NCBI GenBank assembly: GCA_016928195.1
Contig: JAFGLF010000018.1
Span: 94,731 to 158,730 of the forward strand
DNA: 64,000 bases
Source: Elusimicrobiota bacterium
Lineage (GTDB): Bacteria > Elusimicrobiota > UBA8919
Reading direction: 5' to 3'
The notes under the pieces were generated by a model. It worked only from the letters and a program-made list of their open reading frames with translations, was not told the DNA's origin and ran no database searches. Each line of letters opens with the position of its first letter. The first letter of the stretch is position 1. Shown here in pieces: positions 50,903 to 60,869 of this stretch. A program made the translations under genes and the position numbers.

Positions 50903-51502
50903 TTATTTTTTAATTACCCTAAGTACAGCCATCATTAATCCTATAGTTATAAATGCACCTGCCGGAAGTATCATAATCAAAACCGGATTAAAACCTTCAA
51001 AAAATTTTATTCCCCAAAATGTTCCGTTACCAAAAATTTCTCTTATAGCAGCTAAAATAAACATAGCTAGGGTATATCCCAATCCCATTCCAAACGCATC
51101 AACAATCGCTATGCCGACAGGATTTTTAGAGGCAAATGCTTCGGCACGTGCTATTATTATACAGTTTACAACAATCAACGGTATGAAAATTCCAAGATTC
51201 TTATGTATTGCCGGAAAATAAGCGTTCATTACTAAATCTACAATTGTCGTAAAAGACGCAATTACAACTATAAATACAGGAAGCCTGATTTTTTTTGGTA
51301 TAGAATTTCGCAGTAGAGATACCAGAATATTCGAACCAAGAAGTACAAACGTCATAGCAGCGCCCATACCGACTGCATTTTTTACTTCAGTGGATACAGC
51401 AAGCACGGAACATAATCCCAGCATTAATCCTAATACAGGATTTTCTTTTATAATACCTTTGGAAAATTCATTTCCGCCGCGGCGGATTATTTTTAAATTC
51501 AT
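50903..51502 (-). CDS. rnfE: Rnf complex subunit RnfE
   Basis: RnfE is the six-helix partner of RnfA, homologous to NqrD. The 199 aa protein has the typical KENPVLGLMLGLCSVLAVS with the cluster-binding cysteine. The N-terminal KIIRRGGNEF segment is encoded by a GC palindrome (51473-51486) that also encodes the end of rnfG. The overlap of 35 bp with rnfG appears to exist because of that palindrome. Confidence 0.95.
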   Translation of the reverse strand: MNLKIIRRGGNEFSKGIIKENPVLGLMLGLCSVLAVSTEVKNAVGMGAAMTFVLLGSNILVSLLRNSIPKKIRLPVFIVVIASFTTIVDLVMNAYFPAIHKNLGIFIPLIVVNCIIIARAEAFASKNPVGIAIVDAFGMGLGYTLAMFILAAIREIFGNGTFWGIKFFEGFNPVLIMILPAGAFITIGLMMAVLRVIKK

Positions 51503-51995
51503 CTATCCTCTTTTTCACTGCATCTGTAACTGCACGCGACGAAATAGTCGCAGATGTAATAGCGTCTATCTTACCACCGTCATTTTTCAGCAAAACCTTA
51601 TCCGGCTGTAAACCAACGAACTGGCTTAAAAAGTCATTTTCCGTTATCTTAGAACCAAGTCCCGGAGTCTCTGCCTGGGAAAGAATTTTTATACCGGTTA
51701 TATTAAAATCGTTATCAATACCTACAAGAATTTCAATCTGACTTGAATATCCGGCTGCATCTGTTTTTAAAACATATCCTATCAAATTATTTTCCGAATC
51801 GAAACCTTCGACAAAACTATCTTTCTGACGGGTCTTTTCGGCAAGCGGTAAAACTTCTTTTAACGCATTGTTTATTATGTCCTTTTTCTGTCTTTCAATT
51901 TTCTGTGAGGTAAAATAATTTGTAGCAGAAAGTGCAATACCTGCAACAGCACAAACTATAAAAAGATAAGATCCGAGTTTTATTGTTTCTTTCAT
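51468..51995 (-). CDS. rnfG: Rnf complex subunit RnfG
   Basis: RnfG is a periplasmic FMN-binding subunit with one N-terminal helix (about 6-26). The 175 aa protein has the flavinylation motif in ITSATISSRAVTDAV, whose threonine would be modified by ApbE. The C-terminus ends in NNPPRRK, encoded by a GC palindrome shared with the rnfE start. It is 4 bp after rnfD. Confidence 0.95.
   Translation of the reverse strand: MKETIKLGSYLFIVCAVAGIALSATNYFTSQKIERQKKDIINNALKEVLPLAEKTRQKDSFVEGFDSENNLIGYVLKTDAAGYSSQIEILVGIDNDFNITGIKILSQAETPGLGSKITENDFLSQFVGLQPDKVLLKNDGGKIDAITSATISSRAVTDAVKKRIDEFKNNPPRRK
51473..51486. repeat. GC palindrome in the rnfG/rnfE overlap
   Basis: TCCGCCG-CGGCGGA lies in both reading frames at once: the PPRR near the end of RnfG and the RRGG near the start of RnfE. 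Confidence 0.8.
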
Positions 51996-51999
51996 AATT

Positions 52000-52905
52000 C
52001 TATGTACCGAAAACCCTGGGTTTTGTATATCGGTCTATCAGAGGTACCAGAATATTCATAATTAAAATTGAATAACAGACGCCCTCCGGATAAGCACCGA
52101 GGTTTCTTATTAGAACGGTTAAAATCCCACAGCCGAATCCAAAAACAATCTTACCCTTAATAAACATAGGTGATGTCACATAATCTGTTGCCATAAAAAA
52201 TGCACCTAATACCAATCCGCCTGATAGAATCTGAAAAACAGGGTCCTGTTTAAACAGAAAAGATAAAAGGGCAACTGTACCAATATATGTAAATGGTATG
52301 TGCCAGGTAATTATTCTGCGGTAAAACAGAAAAATTACACCTAGTATAAGCAAAAATTTTGAGACCTCACCTAAAGAACCGGGAATATTACCCATAAATA
52401 AATCCATATATGAAGGCAGCTGATCTGTCAATTTTTCCTTCAATATTCCAAGAGGTGAAGCACGGGTAATACCGTCTACCTGCCACTTTGTCATAGCATT
52501 AGGAAAGGAAGTAAGTAGTACTGCTCTTCCTATTAATGCGGGATTAAAAATATTAAAACCCAAACCGCCAAAACATTCCTTGGTTATGAAAATTGCAAAA
52601 AATGAACCAACCATAACCTTCCATAAAGCAATATCCGGAGGTAAGCAATAAGCCATAAGAAGCCCCGTAAGAGCCGCACTGCCGTTTGTAATTTTTATAT
52701 TCGTTTTAAATATAAATTTCTGTGAAATAAATTCTATAAGAACACAGCTAATAATCGATGTTAAAATAACATATGCAGTATGTATTCCAAATCTATATAC
52801 ACCCAGAATACCAGCCGGTAAAAGTGCGATAAAAACAGACAGCATTATTTTTAATGTTGTTTCTTTTGATTTTATATGGGGTGACGGTGAGATTGCAAAT
52901 TTCAT
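52000..52905 (-). CDS. rnfD: Rnf complex subunit RnfD
   Basis: RnfD is the NqrB-like membrane subunit that carries covalent FMN. The 301 aa protein has about 9 membrane helices, the N-terminal SPHIKSKETT, and TRASPLGIL near residue 150, which is where the flavin-bearing Ser/Thr motif falls. It overlaps rnfC by 4 bp (ATGA). Confidence 0.94.
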   Translation of the reverse strand: MKFAISPSPHIKSKETTLKIMLSVFIALLPAGILGVYRFGIHTAYVILTSIISCVLIEFISQKFIFKTNIKITNGSAALTGLLMAYCLPPDIALWKVMVGSFFAIFITKECFGGLGFNIFNPALIGRAVLLTSFPNAMTKWQVDGITRASPLGILKEKLTDQLPSYMDLFMGNIPGSLGEVSKFLLILGVIFLFYRRIITWHIPFTYIGTVALLSFLFKQDPVFQILSGGLVLGAFFMATDYVTSPMFIKGKIVFGFGCGILTVLIRNLGAYPEGVCYSILIMNILVPLIDRYTKPRVFGT

Positions 52906-54221
52906 ATTTTTCTATTCTGTACTATCATCTTTGCCAGTTTAATATTTTGCACCAAATGAATTTTTGCAGGACATTCGTAAGCACAAGACCCGCATTCCAT
53001 ACAGTCCAGTGGATTAAAATTCTTAAGATCCTCAACTGATACTATTGACCTTTTTTCTGCAAACCGTGAAATGAAAGCCGGAACAAGCCCCATGGGGCAT
53101 ACATCTATACACCTGCCGCACTTTATACAGTTGGAAGGTTCATAATATTTTGATTCTTCTTCAGTTAAAATAACAACCCCCGACGTACCTTTTACGACAG
53201 GTACATCAAGAGAGAATTGAGAAATACCCATCATAGGACCGCCGGCAATGACTTTTCTAACATTTCCTATTAATCCGCCGCAATAGTCAATAACCTCAGC
53301 CAGTGGTGTTCCGAAACGGACTCTAAGATTTCCCGGACGTCTTACGCTCCCAGCAACAGTTATAACTCTTTCATATAACGGCTTGCCTTTATAAACAGCA
53401 TCATAAATTACTTTCGCCGTCTGGACATTCTGAACGATACAACCGACATCCATAGGAAGTTTTCCGGAAGGAACATTTTTTTTCAGGATCGCTTTTATAA
53501 GCTGTTTTTCCGCACCCTGCGGATATTTTGTTTTAAGTTTGACAATTTTAAGTTTTTCCTTGAATGCCGGATCCTCCGCAGAGGAAACATTAAATGCTTT
53601 TATCGCATCCCTCTTATTATCTTCAATTCCTATATAGCCATGCTCTATATTTAAAATCTTTATTATCAGCTTTAACCCGCCGAGAATCTCTTTTGTTTCT
53701 TCAAGCATAACCCTGTAGTCACAGGTTAAATACGGCTCACATTCACAACCGTTCAGTATTACCGAATTAATTGTCTTTCCCTGAGGAGGGGAAAGCTTTA
53801 CATGGGTAGGAAAAGCAGCTCCTCCCAAACCAACTATTCCGGCATTTTTTATCAGTTCGACCATTTCGTCCGGGAAAAGTTTATCCGGGTCATTTGGAAT
53901 AAACTCAACTTTTTCATCTTTACCGTCTGATTCAATAATTATTGATTCAACATTATATCCCGACGGATGAAGACATGGCTCGATTGACAAAATCTTTCCT
54001 GAAACAGGCGAGTGAATTTTTGCGGATATAAAACCCGCGACATCAGCAATAAGTTGTCCGGTTTTTACGATATCACCGGCCTTAACAACTGGTTTGGAGG
54101 GTGCACCGGTATGCTGTGATAACGGAATAACCACTTTTTTTGGTAGAGGAATTTCTTCTATTCGTACTGAGGAGGTATTTTTTGTTTCCGGAGGATGAAT
54201 CCCACCGCTGAAGCTATTCAT
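52902..54221 (-). CDS. rnfC: Rnf complex subunit RnfC
   Basis: RnfC is the cytoplasmic NADH-binding subunit. The 439 aa protein has an N-terminal barrel-sandwich part (GAPSKPVVKAGDIVKTGQLIA), a nucleotide-binding GGAAFPTHVKLSPP motif, a SLBB-like segment, and two [4Fe-4S] motifs at the C-terminus (CIKCGRCIDVCPMGL, CMECGSCAYECPAKI). It begins within the last codons of apbE (8-bp overlap). Confidence 0.96.
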   Translation of the reverse strand: MNSFSGGIHPPETKNTSSVRIEEIPLPKKVVIPLSQHTGAPSKPVVKAGDIVKTGQLIADVAGFISAKIHSPVSGKILSIEPCLHPSGYNVESIIIESDGKDEKVEFIPNDPDKLFPDEMVELIKNAGIVGLGGAAFPTHVKLSPPQGKTINSVILNGCECEPYLTCDYRVMLEETKEILGGLKLIIKILNIEHGYIGIEDNKRDAIKAFNVSSAEDPAFKEKLKIVKLKTKYPQGAEKQLIKAILKKNVPSGKLPMDVGCIVQNVQTAKVIYDAVYKGKPLYERVITVAGSVRRPGNLRVRFGTPLAEVIDYCGGLIGNVRKVIAGGPMMGISQFSLDVPVVKGTSGVVILTEEESKYYEPSNCIKCGRCIDVCPMGLVPAFISRFAEKRSIVSVEDLKNFNPLDCMECGSCAYECPAKIHLVQNIKLAKMIVQNRKI

Positions 54222-55179
54222 ATTTTGAAAATCCCGGTGATTTGTATATTCTTCTTTCCTTGTCTATTATTAAGTATTCGGTATTTTTAAGATTTTTAAT
54301 AAATCCGGAAGCTTTTTCAGGACCTAATACAAAGGTTATTGTCGCCAAGGCATCGGCATCAGTGGCATTTTCAGCGATTATTGTGGAACTTATCGACTTC
54401 TCAGCTGAATGGCCTGTCAATGGATTTATTATATGCGAAATTTTTTCTTTGTCAAGCAAAAAATATCTCTCATAATCTCCGGAGGTTGTAATAGATTTAT
54501 CTTTAACTTTCAGTACTGTAATATAATCCTTTTTACTCCGCGGATTCTGCAGGGCAATCTTCCATATTTTCTTACCGAAACACCTTATATCACCGCCGGC
54601 ATTAACCATCCCTGTGTTTATCCCGCTCTCCTTAAGAACCCCAACTGCCCTGTCGACAGCATATCCTTTGGCAATACCGCCTAAATCGATTTTCATTCCT
54701 TTTTTTCTAAATGAAATTCTTCTATTTTTCTCATCAATCAGAACATTCTGCCAGCCGACAAGCTTTCTTGTGTCTTCAATTTTTTGTTTCCGGGGTTTTA
54801 TTCCCATTTTCGCACAATATTTCCATAGATTGATTACAGGTAAAACCGTTATATCAAAAACACCTTCTGAAATTTCCGAAAAATGGTTCGCCTTTTTCAC
54901 AAGACGAATTACCTCATCAGAAACGATTTCCGAACCCTTCTTATTGAGCATTGAAACTTCAGAATATGGCTTATATACTGAAAAAGTATCTTCGATACGG
55001 GCAATCTCATTAAAAGCAGAATATATTGATTCCTTTGCAGATGCTTCATTATTCGCTATAACCTTTATTTCAACAGTTGTTCCTATTAGAATTTTTGAAT
55101 ACGAGAACTCTTTTGACCCGACAGAACAACCTGCTAAAAATATTCCAAAAATCAAATAAATTTTTTTTATATTTATCAT
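54214..55179 (-). CDS. apbE: FAD:protein FMN transferase, lipoprotein
   Basis: ApbE attaches FMN to threonines of RnfG and RnfD. The 321 aa protein is a lipoprotein with lipobox LAGC (Cys 18), so it acts at the outer face of the inner membrane. Typical motifs are GTTVEIK, DLGGIAKGYAVDRAV, NAGGDIRCFG, and HIINPLTGHSAEKSIS. It is the first gene of the rnf operon and overlaps rnfC by 8 bp. Confidence 0.95.
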   Translation of the reverse strand: MINIKKIYLIFGIFLAGCSVGSKEFSYSKILIGTTVEIKVIANNEASAKESIYSAFNEIARIEDTFSVYKPYSEVSMLNKKGSEIVSDEVIRLVKKANHFSEISEGVFDITVLPVINLWKYCAKMGIKPRKQKIEDTRKLVGWQNVLIDEKNRRISFRKKGMKIDLGGIAKGYAVDRAVGVLKESGINTGMVNAGGDIRCFGKKIWKIALQNPRSKKDYITVLKVKDKSITTSGDYERYFLLDKEKISHIINPLTGHSAEKSISSTIIAENATDADALATITFVLGPEKASGFIKNLKNTEYLIIDKERRIYKSPGFSKYE

Positions 55180-55196
55180 TCTTTATCTTTCATATT

Positions 55197-55248
55197 AGTT
55201 TCGCGTCTGTTCCGCGTACTAGTTCTGCGTCTGTTTAGCGTGCCTCTT
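55197..55248. repeat. Repeat words before apbE
   Basis: The gap holds TTCGCGTCTGTT, TCCGCGTACTAG, TTCTGCGTCTGTT and TTAGCGTGCC, a degenerate repeated word of the type CGCGT.TGTT. No promoter was identified here. Confidence 0.5.
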
Positions 55249-55575
55249 TTATTGCAGCATCTTCAGATTTTCCTGAACCAGAATAACAACCTTGGCAAGC
55301 CATTCGCTTATAATGGGAATATTTGCATGTGTAATTTTCTTTAACGTACTCATAAGTACCACAAAAACTATTGCGCCTACGATTGTCATACCGAGAAAAA
55401 ACCCTATTCCGCGGACAACACCCATGAGAAAATTTAAGCCAATAAGCTTCCACGGTTTTTTGACATAATACATAATATCAAAAGTAAAAAGCTTTTTCAT
55501 TTCAGTAACAACATCCTCAACCAACTGAGGATTATTGTTTACCTCTTCTTTTTGTTCATGTTTTTTTACGGACAT
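55249..55575 (-). CDS. DUF5665-like small membrane protein
   Basis: This 108 aa protein has a charged N-terminus and one or two central hydrophobic helices (about 45-85, GLNFLMGVVRGIGFFLGMTIVGAIVFVVLMSTL), typical of the uncharacterised DUF5665 family often seen next to core genes. It has its own consensus-like promoter (55623-55651) and a GGAG site. It lies between clpB and the rnf operon and could share a transcript with apbE. No function is known. Confidence 0.75.
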   Translation of the reverse strand: MSVKKHEQKEEVNNNPQLVEDVVTEMKKLFTFDIMYYVKKPWKLIGLNFLMGVVRGIGFFLGMTIVGAIVFVVLMSTLKKITHANIPIISEWLAKVVILVQENLKMLQ

Positions 55576-55622
55576 CTTTATTTCTCCTTACATAGGATTA
55601 ATACAACAAGTTTAATGAATAT

Positions 55623-55651
55623 ATTTTACCTTTTTTCGGGTAGGATTTCAA
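55623..55651 (-). promoter_or_regulatory. Promoter of the DUF5665 gene
   Basis: On the minus strand the -35 is TTGAAA (55646-55651) and the -10 is TAAAAT (55623-55628), with a 17-nt spacer, about 48 nt before the start codon. It may also serve the rnf operon. Confidence 0.65.
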
Positions 55652-55682
55652 GGGGAAATGGTCAATCTATTGGTATAGGGAT

Positions 55683-58265
55683 TTATTTTGTCTTAAACTC
55701 AAGTTTGTCGGATTGGGCGGGTTTATCAATGACAATCCGGTTTGCTTGTTTTATACTGCCTGATAGAATTTTCTGGCTCAATCTATCCACTATCTCGCGC
55801 TGAATAGTCCTTTTTAACGGACGAGCCCCATATACCGGATCAAAACCTACATTAGCTAAAAATTCCTTTGCTTTATCGGTAAGTTCAATTCCGATTTTTT
55901 TATCGGAAAGCCGTCTATTGACAAGTTCCATCTGGAGGTCAACAATTTTCCTGATATGTTCAATATTGAGATAGTGAAATATTATAACCTCATCCACACG
56001 GTTTAAAAACTCGGGACGAAAATACTGTCTTAAAACCGTCATAAGTTTATCTTTTATTTCTTTTTCCATGAACTCCAAAACCTGTGACGCCGCTTTCTGG
56101 TAAAGTTCACTACCCAGGTTGGATGTCATAATGATTACGGTGTTCTTAAAATCAACCGTTCTGCCCTGACCGTCGGTAAGGCGGCCGTCATCCAGAATCT
56201 GCAAAAGCATATTAAAAACGTCTGAATGGGCTTTTTCTATTTCGTCAAAAAGTATAACCGAATACGGTTTTCTGCGAACAGTCTCTGTAAGCTGACCGCC
56301 CTCTTCATAACCGACATATCCGGGAGGAGCACCGACAAGACGAGAAACTGCATGTTTTTCCATATACTCGGACATATCAATACGTATCATATTTTTTTCA
56401 TTATTGAACAAAAACTCGGCAAGTGTTCTTGCAAGTTCGGTTTTACCTACACCCGTTGGACCTAGAAAAATAAATGAACCTATCGGTCTATTAGGGTCTG
56501 AAAGACCGCTGCGTGAACGGCGGATAGCATTTGCAATTGCATTTATTGCTTCGTCCTGGCCAACAATCCTTTTCTTTAAAACATCCTCTATTCTTAAAAG
56601 CTTCTGTGTTTCTGTTTCAAGCATTTTTGAAACAGGTATACCTGTCCATTTCGAGACAACTTCTGCTATATCTTCATCATCAACTTCCTCTTTAAGCATT
56701 TTAACATTCTTTTGAATTTCAAAGAGATTTTTACTTTCGGTATCAAGATGTTTCTGGAGTTCTCTTATTTTTCCGTAACGCAGTTCCGCGACTCTTCCCA
56801 GATCGCCTGTCCTTTCAGCCTGCTGTTCTTCCATCTTTGTATCTTCAATATCCTTTTTAAGTTTTCTTATTTTTGTAATAGATGCTTTTTCTTTCTCCCA
56901 CTGTTTAGACAGTTTTTCCCTTTCTTTTTTAAGTTCATCTAGTTTCTTATCTACTTCTTCCGTACGGGACCTTTCTTTTTTCAGACCCTGTTTCTCAATT
57001 TCAAGTTGTCTGATTTTCCGCTCTATATCGTCAAGTTCCGAAGGCATAGAATCAATCTCTATACGAAGCCGGGAAGCCGACTCATCAACAAGATCAATCG
57101 CCTTGTCAGGCAGAAATCTGTCTGAAATATACCTGTTCGATAAAACTGCGGCAGAAACAAGAGCAGAATCCTTTATCTTCACACCGTGATGAACCTCATA
57201 CCTTTCCTTCAGCCCCCTAAGAATTGCAATAGTATCGTCAACAGTTGGCGCATTAACTACTATCGGCTGAAATCTTCTTTCCAATGCAGCATCCTTTTCG
57301 ATATGTTTTCTATATTCATCAAGCGTAGTTGCACCTATACACCTCAATTCACCACGGGCTAGCATAGGTTTCATAATGTTTGCCGCATCGATAGCACCTT
57401 CAGCTGCTCCGGCTCCGACTAGTGTGTGTATCTCGTCAATAAAAAGAATTATCTCACCGCCACGCGCAACAATCTCCTTCAAGACAGCTTTCAGGCGGTC
57501 TTCAAACTCACCCCTAAATTTGGCACCTGCAATAAGAGCTCCCATATCCAGTGAAAGGACTCTCTTATTCTTAAGCATTTCCGGAACGTCGCCGGAGGTT
57601 ATTCTTCTAGCAAGCCCTTCGGCTATGGCAGTCTTACCCACACCGGGCTCACCGATTAAAACAGGATTGTTTTTTGTACGGCGCGATAGAACCTGCATAA
57701 CCCGGCGGATCTCATCCCCCCTGCCTATTACAGGATCAAGTTTTTCTTTTTTGGCAAGATCTGTCAAATCGCGGGTATATTTCTCTAATGCCTGATATTT
57801 ATCTTCAGGATTCTGATCAGTAACTTTCATATTGCCTCTCACATCAACAAGAACTCTTAATATTCTTTCTTTTGTTACACCATTTCTAGAAAGTATCTCG
57901 TTGGACTTTGTTCTGGATGCAGTTACAGCAAGAAGAAAATGCTCGGTTGATACAAACTCATCCTTTAATGCAACAGCTTCGGATTTCGACTCTTCAATAA
58001 TTCCGGCGATCTCAGGAGAACCGTATGTTTGGCCGTAACCTTCAACTTGAGGCAGCTTCTCAATCTCTTTTTTTGTCTCTCTTTTTAGATGCGGAATATC
58101 TACAGAAAGTTTCACCAGAATTACTGGGACTGTTCCGCCCTCTTGTTCAATTAATGAATAAAGAAGATGTAAGTCGGTGATTTGCTGGTTATGATATTTT
58201 TCGGAAATTACCTGTGATGCCGCAAGAACCTCTTGTGCTTTAATCGTAAATCTTTCCAAATTCAT
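55683..58265 (-). CDS. clpB: ATP-dependent disaggregase ClpB
   Basis: ClpB is an Hsp100 hexamer that pulls apart protein aggregates with DnaK. The 860 aa protein has an N-domain (about 1-145), AAA+ 1 with [15 protein letters not shown], the coiled-coil middle domain (about 400-525, rich in Lys/Glu) that sets ClpB apart from ClpA/C, and AAA+ 2 with [15 protein letters not shown] and the arginine-finger region. No CIRCE element was found upstream; the gap there is a GATTACA repeat block. Confidence 0.97.
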   Translation of the reverse strand: MNLERFTIKAQEVLAASQVISEKYHNQQITDLHLLYSLIEQEGGTVPVILVKLSVDIPHLKRETKKEIEKLPQVEGYGQTYGSPEIAGIIEESKSEAVALKDEFVSTEHFLLAVTASRTKSNEILSRNGVTKERILRVLVDVRGNMKVTDQNPEDKYQALEKYTRDLTDLAKKEKLDPVIGRGDEIRRVMQVLSRRTKNNPVLIGEPGVGKTAIAEGLARRITSGDVPEMLKNKRVLSLDMGALIAGAKFRGEFEDRLKAVLKEIVARGGEIILFIDEIHTLVGAGAAEGAIDAANIMKPMLARGELRCIGATTLDEYRKHIEKDAALERRFQPIVVNAPTVDDTIAILRGLKERYEVHHGVKIKDSALVSAAVLSNRYISDRFLPDKAIDLVDESASRLRIEIDSMPSELDDIERKIRQLEIEKQGLKKERSRTEEVDKKLDELKKEREKLSKQWEKEKASITKIRKLKKDIEDTKMEEQQAERTGDLGRVAELRYGKIRELQKHLDTESKNLFEIQKNVKMLKEEVDDEDIAEVVSKWTGIPVSKMLETETQKLLRIEDVLKKRIVGQDEAINAIANAIRRSRSGLSDPNRPIGSFIFLGPTGVGKTELARTLAEFLFNNEKNMIRIDMSEYMEKHAVSRLVGAPPGYVGYEEGGQLTETVRRKPYSVILFDEIEKAHSDVFNMLLQILDDGRLTDGQGRTVDFKNTVIIMTSNLGSELYQKAASQVLEFMEKEIKDKLMTVLRQYFRPEFLNRVDEVIIFHYLNIEHIRKIVDLQMELVNRRLSDKKIGIELTDKAKEFLANVGFDPVYGARPLKRTIQREIVDRLSQKILSGSIKQANRIVIDKPAQSDKLEFKTK

Positions 58266-58279
58266 TTTGTGATTGTTAA

Positions 58280-58350
58280 AACAATCTCTGATTACAGCGA
58301 TTTTAAAAGACGATTACATAGATTACCGGCAATGGTTTTATCTGTGTAAT
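58280..58350. repeat. Repeat block, GATTACA-word family, copy 3, and GC palindrome
   Basis: The 161-bp gap between thiC and clpB holds GATTACAG, GATTACATAG and TGTGTAATC words, then a GC-rich imperfect palindrome around 58366-58410 (GCCGCC...GGCAGGGCGGG). No gene or riboswitch is seen. Confidence 0.65.
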
Positions 58351-58426
58351 CAAGACCTTTGCCGCCTTTGGCGAGCCTCGCCCCGATGTAACGTTGGCAG
58401 GGCGGGAGGACTCTTTCAATGGTCTT

Positions 58427-59704
58427 TTAGATTTTTCTTTTCATTGCACAGAATTTACCGCACATGGAACAAACATCCTTTTTTCTGGCAGAAAAACGTT
58501 CTTCGAATTTATATGGGTCTATCGATAGTGCCTTTTGCTTTTTCCAGTCAAAATTTTTTCTTGCTTCAGAAATCTTATAATCAACCTTTTCTGATGAATT
58601 ATTATTCCTTGCTATTTCAGCCGAATGAGCGGCTATTCTTGAAGCGATTACTCCGGTTCTCACATCTTCTATATTAGGAAGTGATAAATGTTCGGCAGGA
58701 GTAACATAACACAGAAAATCAGCGCCATAATACCCGGCCAGTGCGCCACCAATAGCTGAAGTTATATGATCATACCCCGGAGCAATATCTGTCGTAAGAG
58801 GCCCTAGGACGTAAAACGGTGCATTCCGGCAATATTTTTTCTGAAGCTTAATATTCTTTTCAATCCGGTTTAATGGAATATGCCCGGGTCCTTCAATCAT
58901 TGTCTGCACACCTCTTTTCAGGGCATATCTATGCAATCTCCCGAGTGTTTTAAGCTCCTCAATCTGTGCGGCATCGGTATTATCAGCAATGCATCCGGGG
59001 CGAAGACCGTCGCCAAGTGAAATAACAGCATCATACTTTTTCACAATTTTTAACAATTCGTCAAAATGCTCATACAATGGATTTTCTTTTTTATTACAGG
59101 TCATCCATTCTGCAAGAAAAGCTCCGCCGCGGGAGACAATACCTACAAGCCTTTTATTCTTTTTCAAAATATCAAGTGCTTTATATGTTAAACCGCAGTG
59201 AACAGTTATAAAATCCACTCCGTCATCAAGCTGTTTTTCTATTTCATAAAACATTTCCGTTACATTGGTATCATAAAATTCCCTTCTTTTTTGCGATAAA
59301 CTGCAAATTAATCCATAAACAGGAACGGTACCCACAGGAATTGCAGATGTCTTTATAATCATTTTTCTTATTCTGGAAATATCGCCGCCGGTAGAAAGAT
59401 CCATAACTGTATCCGCACCGTATTTTACTGAGGTCAGAAGTTTTTTTCTTTCATAAGACATACTGCAGTTCATAGGAGATGTACCTATATTTGCATTAAC
59501 TTTTATTTTAAGTCCTTTTCCAACGCCGGTTATCCGGATTCCGTCCGCCGCGGCGGACGGATTTCGGATTTTATTTTTAAGAATAACCGCTGTGCCTTCT
59601 GCGACGGAATTACAGACAAATCCTGCAGAAACGTTTTCGCATTTTGCAACAGCACGCATTTCCTTTGTAATTACTTTATTCTTAGCAAATTCTATCTGTG
59701 TCAT
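58427..59704 (-). CDS. thiC: Phosphomethylpyrimidine synthase
   Basis: ThiC rearranges AIR into HMP phosphate for thiamine with a radical SAM mechanism. The 425 aa protein is the short form; the C-terminal CSMCGKFCAMK is the cluster motif CxxCxxxxC, and VNANIGTSP, TGGDISRIRK and EGPGHIPLN are hallmark motifs. A stretch (RNPSAAADGIRITGV) near residue 50 is encoded by a perfect 20-bp palindrome (59541-59560) and its flanks. It overlaps the upstream membrane-protein gene by 4 bp. No TPP riboswitch was found. Confidence 0.96.
   Translation of the reverse strand: MTQIEFAKNKVITKEMRAVAKCENVSAGFVCNSVAEGTAVILKNKIRNPSAAADGIRITGVGKGLKIKVNANIGTSPMNCSMSYERKKLLTSVKYGADTVMDLSTGGDISRIRKMIIKTSAIPVGTVPVYGLICSLSQKRREFYDTNVTEMFYEIEKQLDDGVDFITVHCGLTYKALDILKKNKRLVGIVSRGGAFLAEWMTCNKKENPLYEHFDELLKIVKKYDAVISLGDGLRPGCIADNTDAAQIEELKTLGRLHRYALKRGVQTMIEGPGHIPLNRIEKNIKLQKKYCRNAPFYVLGPLTTDIAPGYDHITSAIGGALAGYYGADFLCYVTPAEHLSLPNIEDVRTGVIASRIAAHSAEIARNNNSSEKVDYKISEARKNFDWKKQKALSIDPYKFEERFSARKKDVCSMCGKFCAMKRKI
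59532..59570. repeat. Long GC palindrome inserted in frame in thiC
   Basis: A perfect 20-bp palindrome (CCGTCCGCCG and its complement, 59541-59560) sits in a near-perfect 39-bp inverted repeat. It encodes RNPSAAADG-type residues that the family lacks at this position. Confidence 0.85.
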
Positions 59705-60861
59705 TTTTCCAATATAAAGTTAATTTCAACCGGTACACCTTTTTTAAAATCGACTTTTTTACTTATTGATTTATAGCCTGAACGCCATGCTTTTATATCA
59801 TACATACCAGAAATCTCTTCTCTTATCTTAAAATTACCGTTTTTATCGCTGAGTACCCGCAACTCTTCTTTACCGTTTTGAGAAACTTTTATTGTAACAC
59901 TATGTACCGGCTGTCTTTCAGAATCAACAACGTTACCATATATATAATAATCAACCGGAACCGGAATGGCGGATTTATCAACAGAAACAGGTTTTTTTTT
60001 AGGTATAGCCTTTTTTATCGTACATGACTGTTCTGCATTAACAATGGATATCTGTGATACTATCATTTGTTTTAACTTTCCGGTTAATATAAGGGATGTT
60101 AGAAAACTAGAAACCAATAGTATCCCGACAACACCGGTAAGTATAGCACCTCTTATACTGGGAGGATGGTATGTTTCATTATTTTTAAAAAGTCTGAGGT
60201 TTTTATAAACAAGATAACTAAAAATAGCGGCAAAAGGTATGAGAAAAAGCGCCAGCCATTGTCCTATCACGGGTATAACAAAAATAATGCCCCATCCAAG
60301 CCAAACAGCAGACAATCTTCCTAACACACCCCACCCTTTCCCTTTTACATAATATATGCTTCTTTTGAGAGCATCCATTCCCCGGGCTCCTTCAGCAACA
60401 AATGTAAACGGTGCAAAGAAAAACCATACACTAAAAACCAATCCGGGAACAAAAAATAAAACACAACCCCCGGTTATTAAAAAACACATTAAGGTCATAA
60501 GCCATGAGAAAGAAAGAGTTTTGGACTTGGTACGCATAAAGGATTCTTTTATACCCACATTTTCGTCTGCAATAGCCACAGTAAATGCCAGCTGAAAGAG
60601 GTTTGCAAAAAAGAAAAAAATTATTATTGCTATACCGGCTGTAACGAGTATAATTATATCTTCAAAAGCTGTAAGAAATTTTGATACAGCCAGTCCTAAT
60701 CCAAAAAAAACCACTGCAGGAACACATGTAAGAACTAAACCAATAATTCCTATAAGGAGTAATACCCATATGCGTTTTCTAAAAATACCCCATGTATTTT
60801 TAAATAAAATACCAACTCCTGAAAATTCTCTTACATTATAATTTTGGGCTGTATTATCCAT
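59701..60861 (-). CDS. Membrane protein with C-terminal CarboxypepD_reg-type domain
   Basis: The 386 aa protein has about six membrane helices (about 25-270) resembling the DUF975/glycerophosphodiesterase-type integral membrane domain, then an extracytoplasmic linker and a small beta-sandwich of the carboxypeptidase-regulatory or CNA-B type (about 305-386; YIYGNVVDSERQPVHSVTI, SDKNGNFKI, YDIKAWRSGYKS). It overlaps thiC by 4 bp and sits 8 bp from thiD2, so it is probably in the thiamine operon, which suggests but does not show a transport role. Confidence 0.6.
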   Translation of the reverse strand: MDNTAQNYNVREFSGVGILFKNTWGIFRKRIWVLLLIGIIGLVLTCVPAVVFFGLGLAVSKFLTAFEDIIILVTAGIAIIIFFFFANLFQLAFTVAIADENVGIKESFMRTKSKTLSFSWLMTLMCFLITGGCVLFFVPGLVFSVWFFFAPFTFVAEGARGMDALKRSIYYVKGKGWGVLGRLSAVWLGWGIIFVIPVIGQWLALFLIPFAAIFSYLVYKNLRLFKNNETYHPPSIRGAILTGVVGILLVSSFLTSLILTGKLKQMIVSQISIVNAEQSCTIKKAIPKKKPVSVDKSAIPVPVDYYIYGNVVDSERQPVHSVTIKVSQNGKEELRVLSDKNGNFKIREEISGMYDIKAWRSGYKSISKKVDFKKGVPVEINFILEK

Positions 60862-60869
60862 TTTAATTT

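Noticed and set aside
51468-51502. Frameshift or sequencing error at rnfG/rnfE
   Set aside because: Both proteins are intact full-length family members; the overlap is explained by the palindrome.
58266-58426. CIRCE heat-shock operator upstream of clpB
   Set aside because: No TTAGCACTC-N9-GAGTGCTAA; the gap holds GATTACA repeats.
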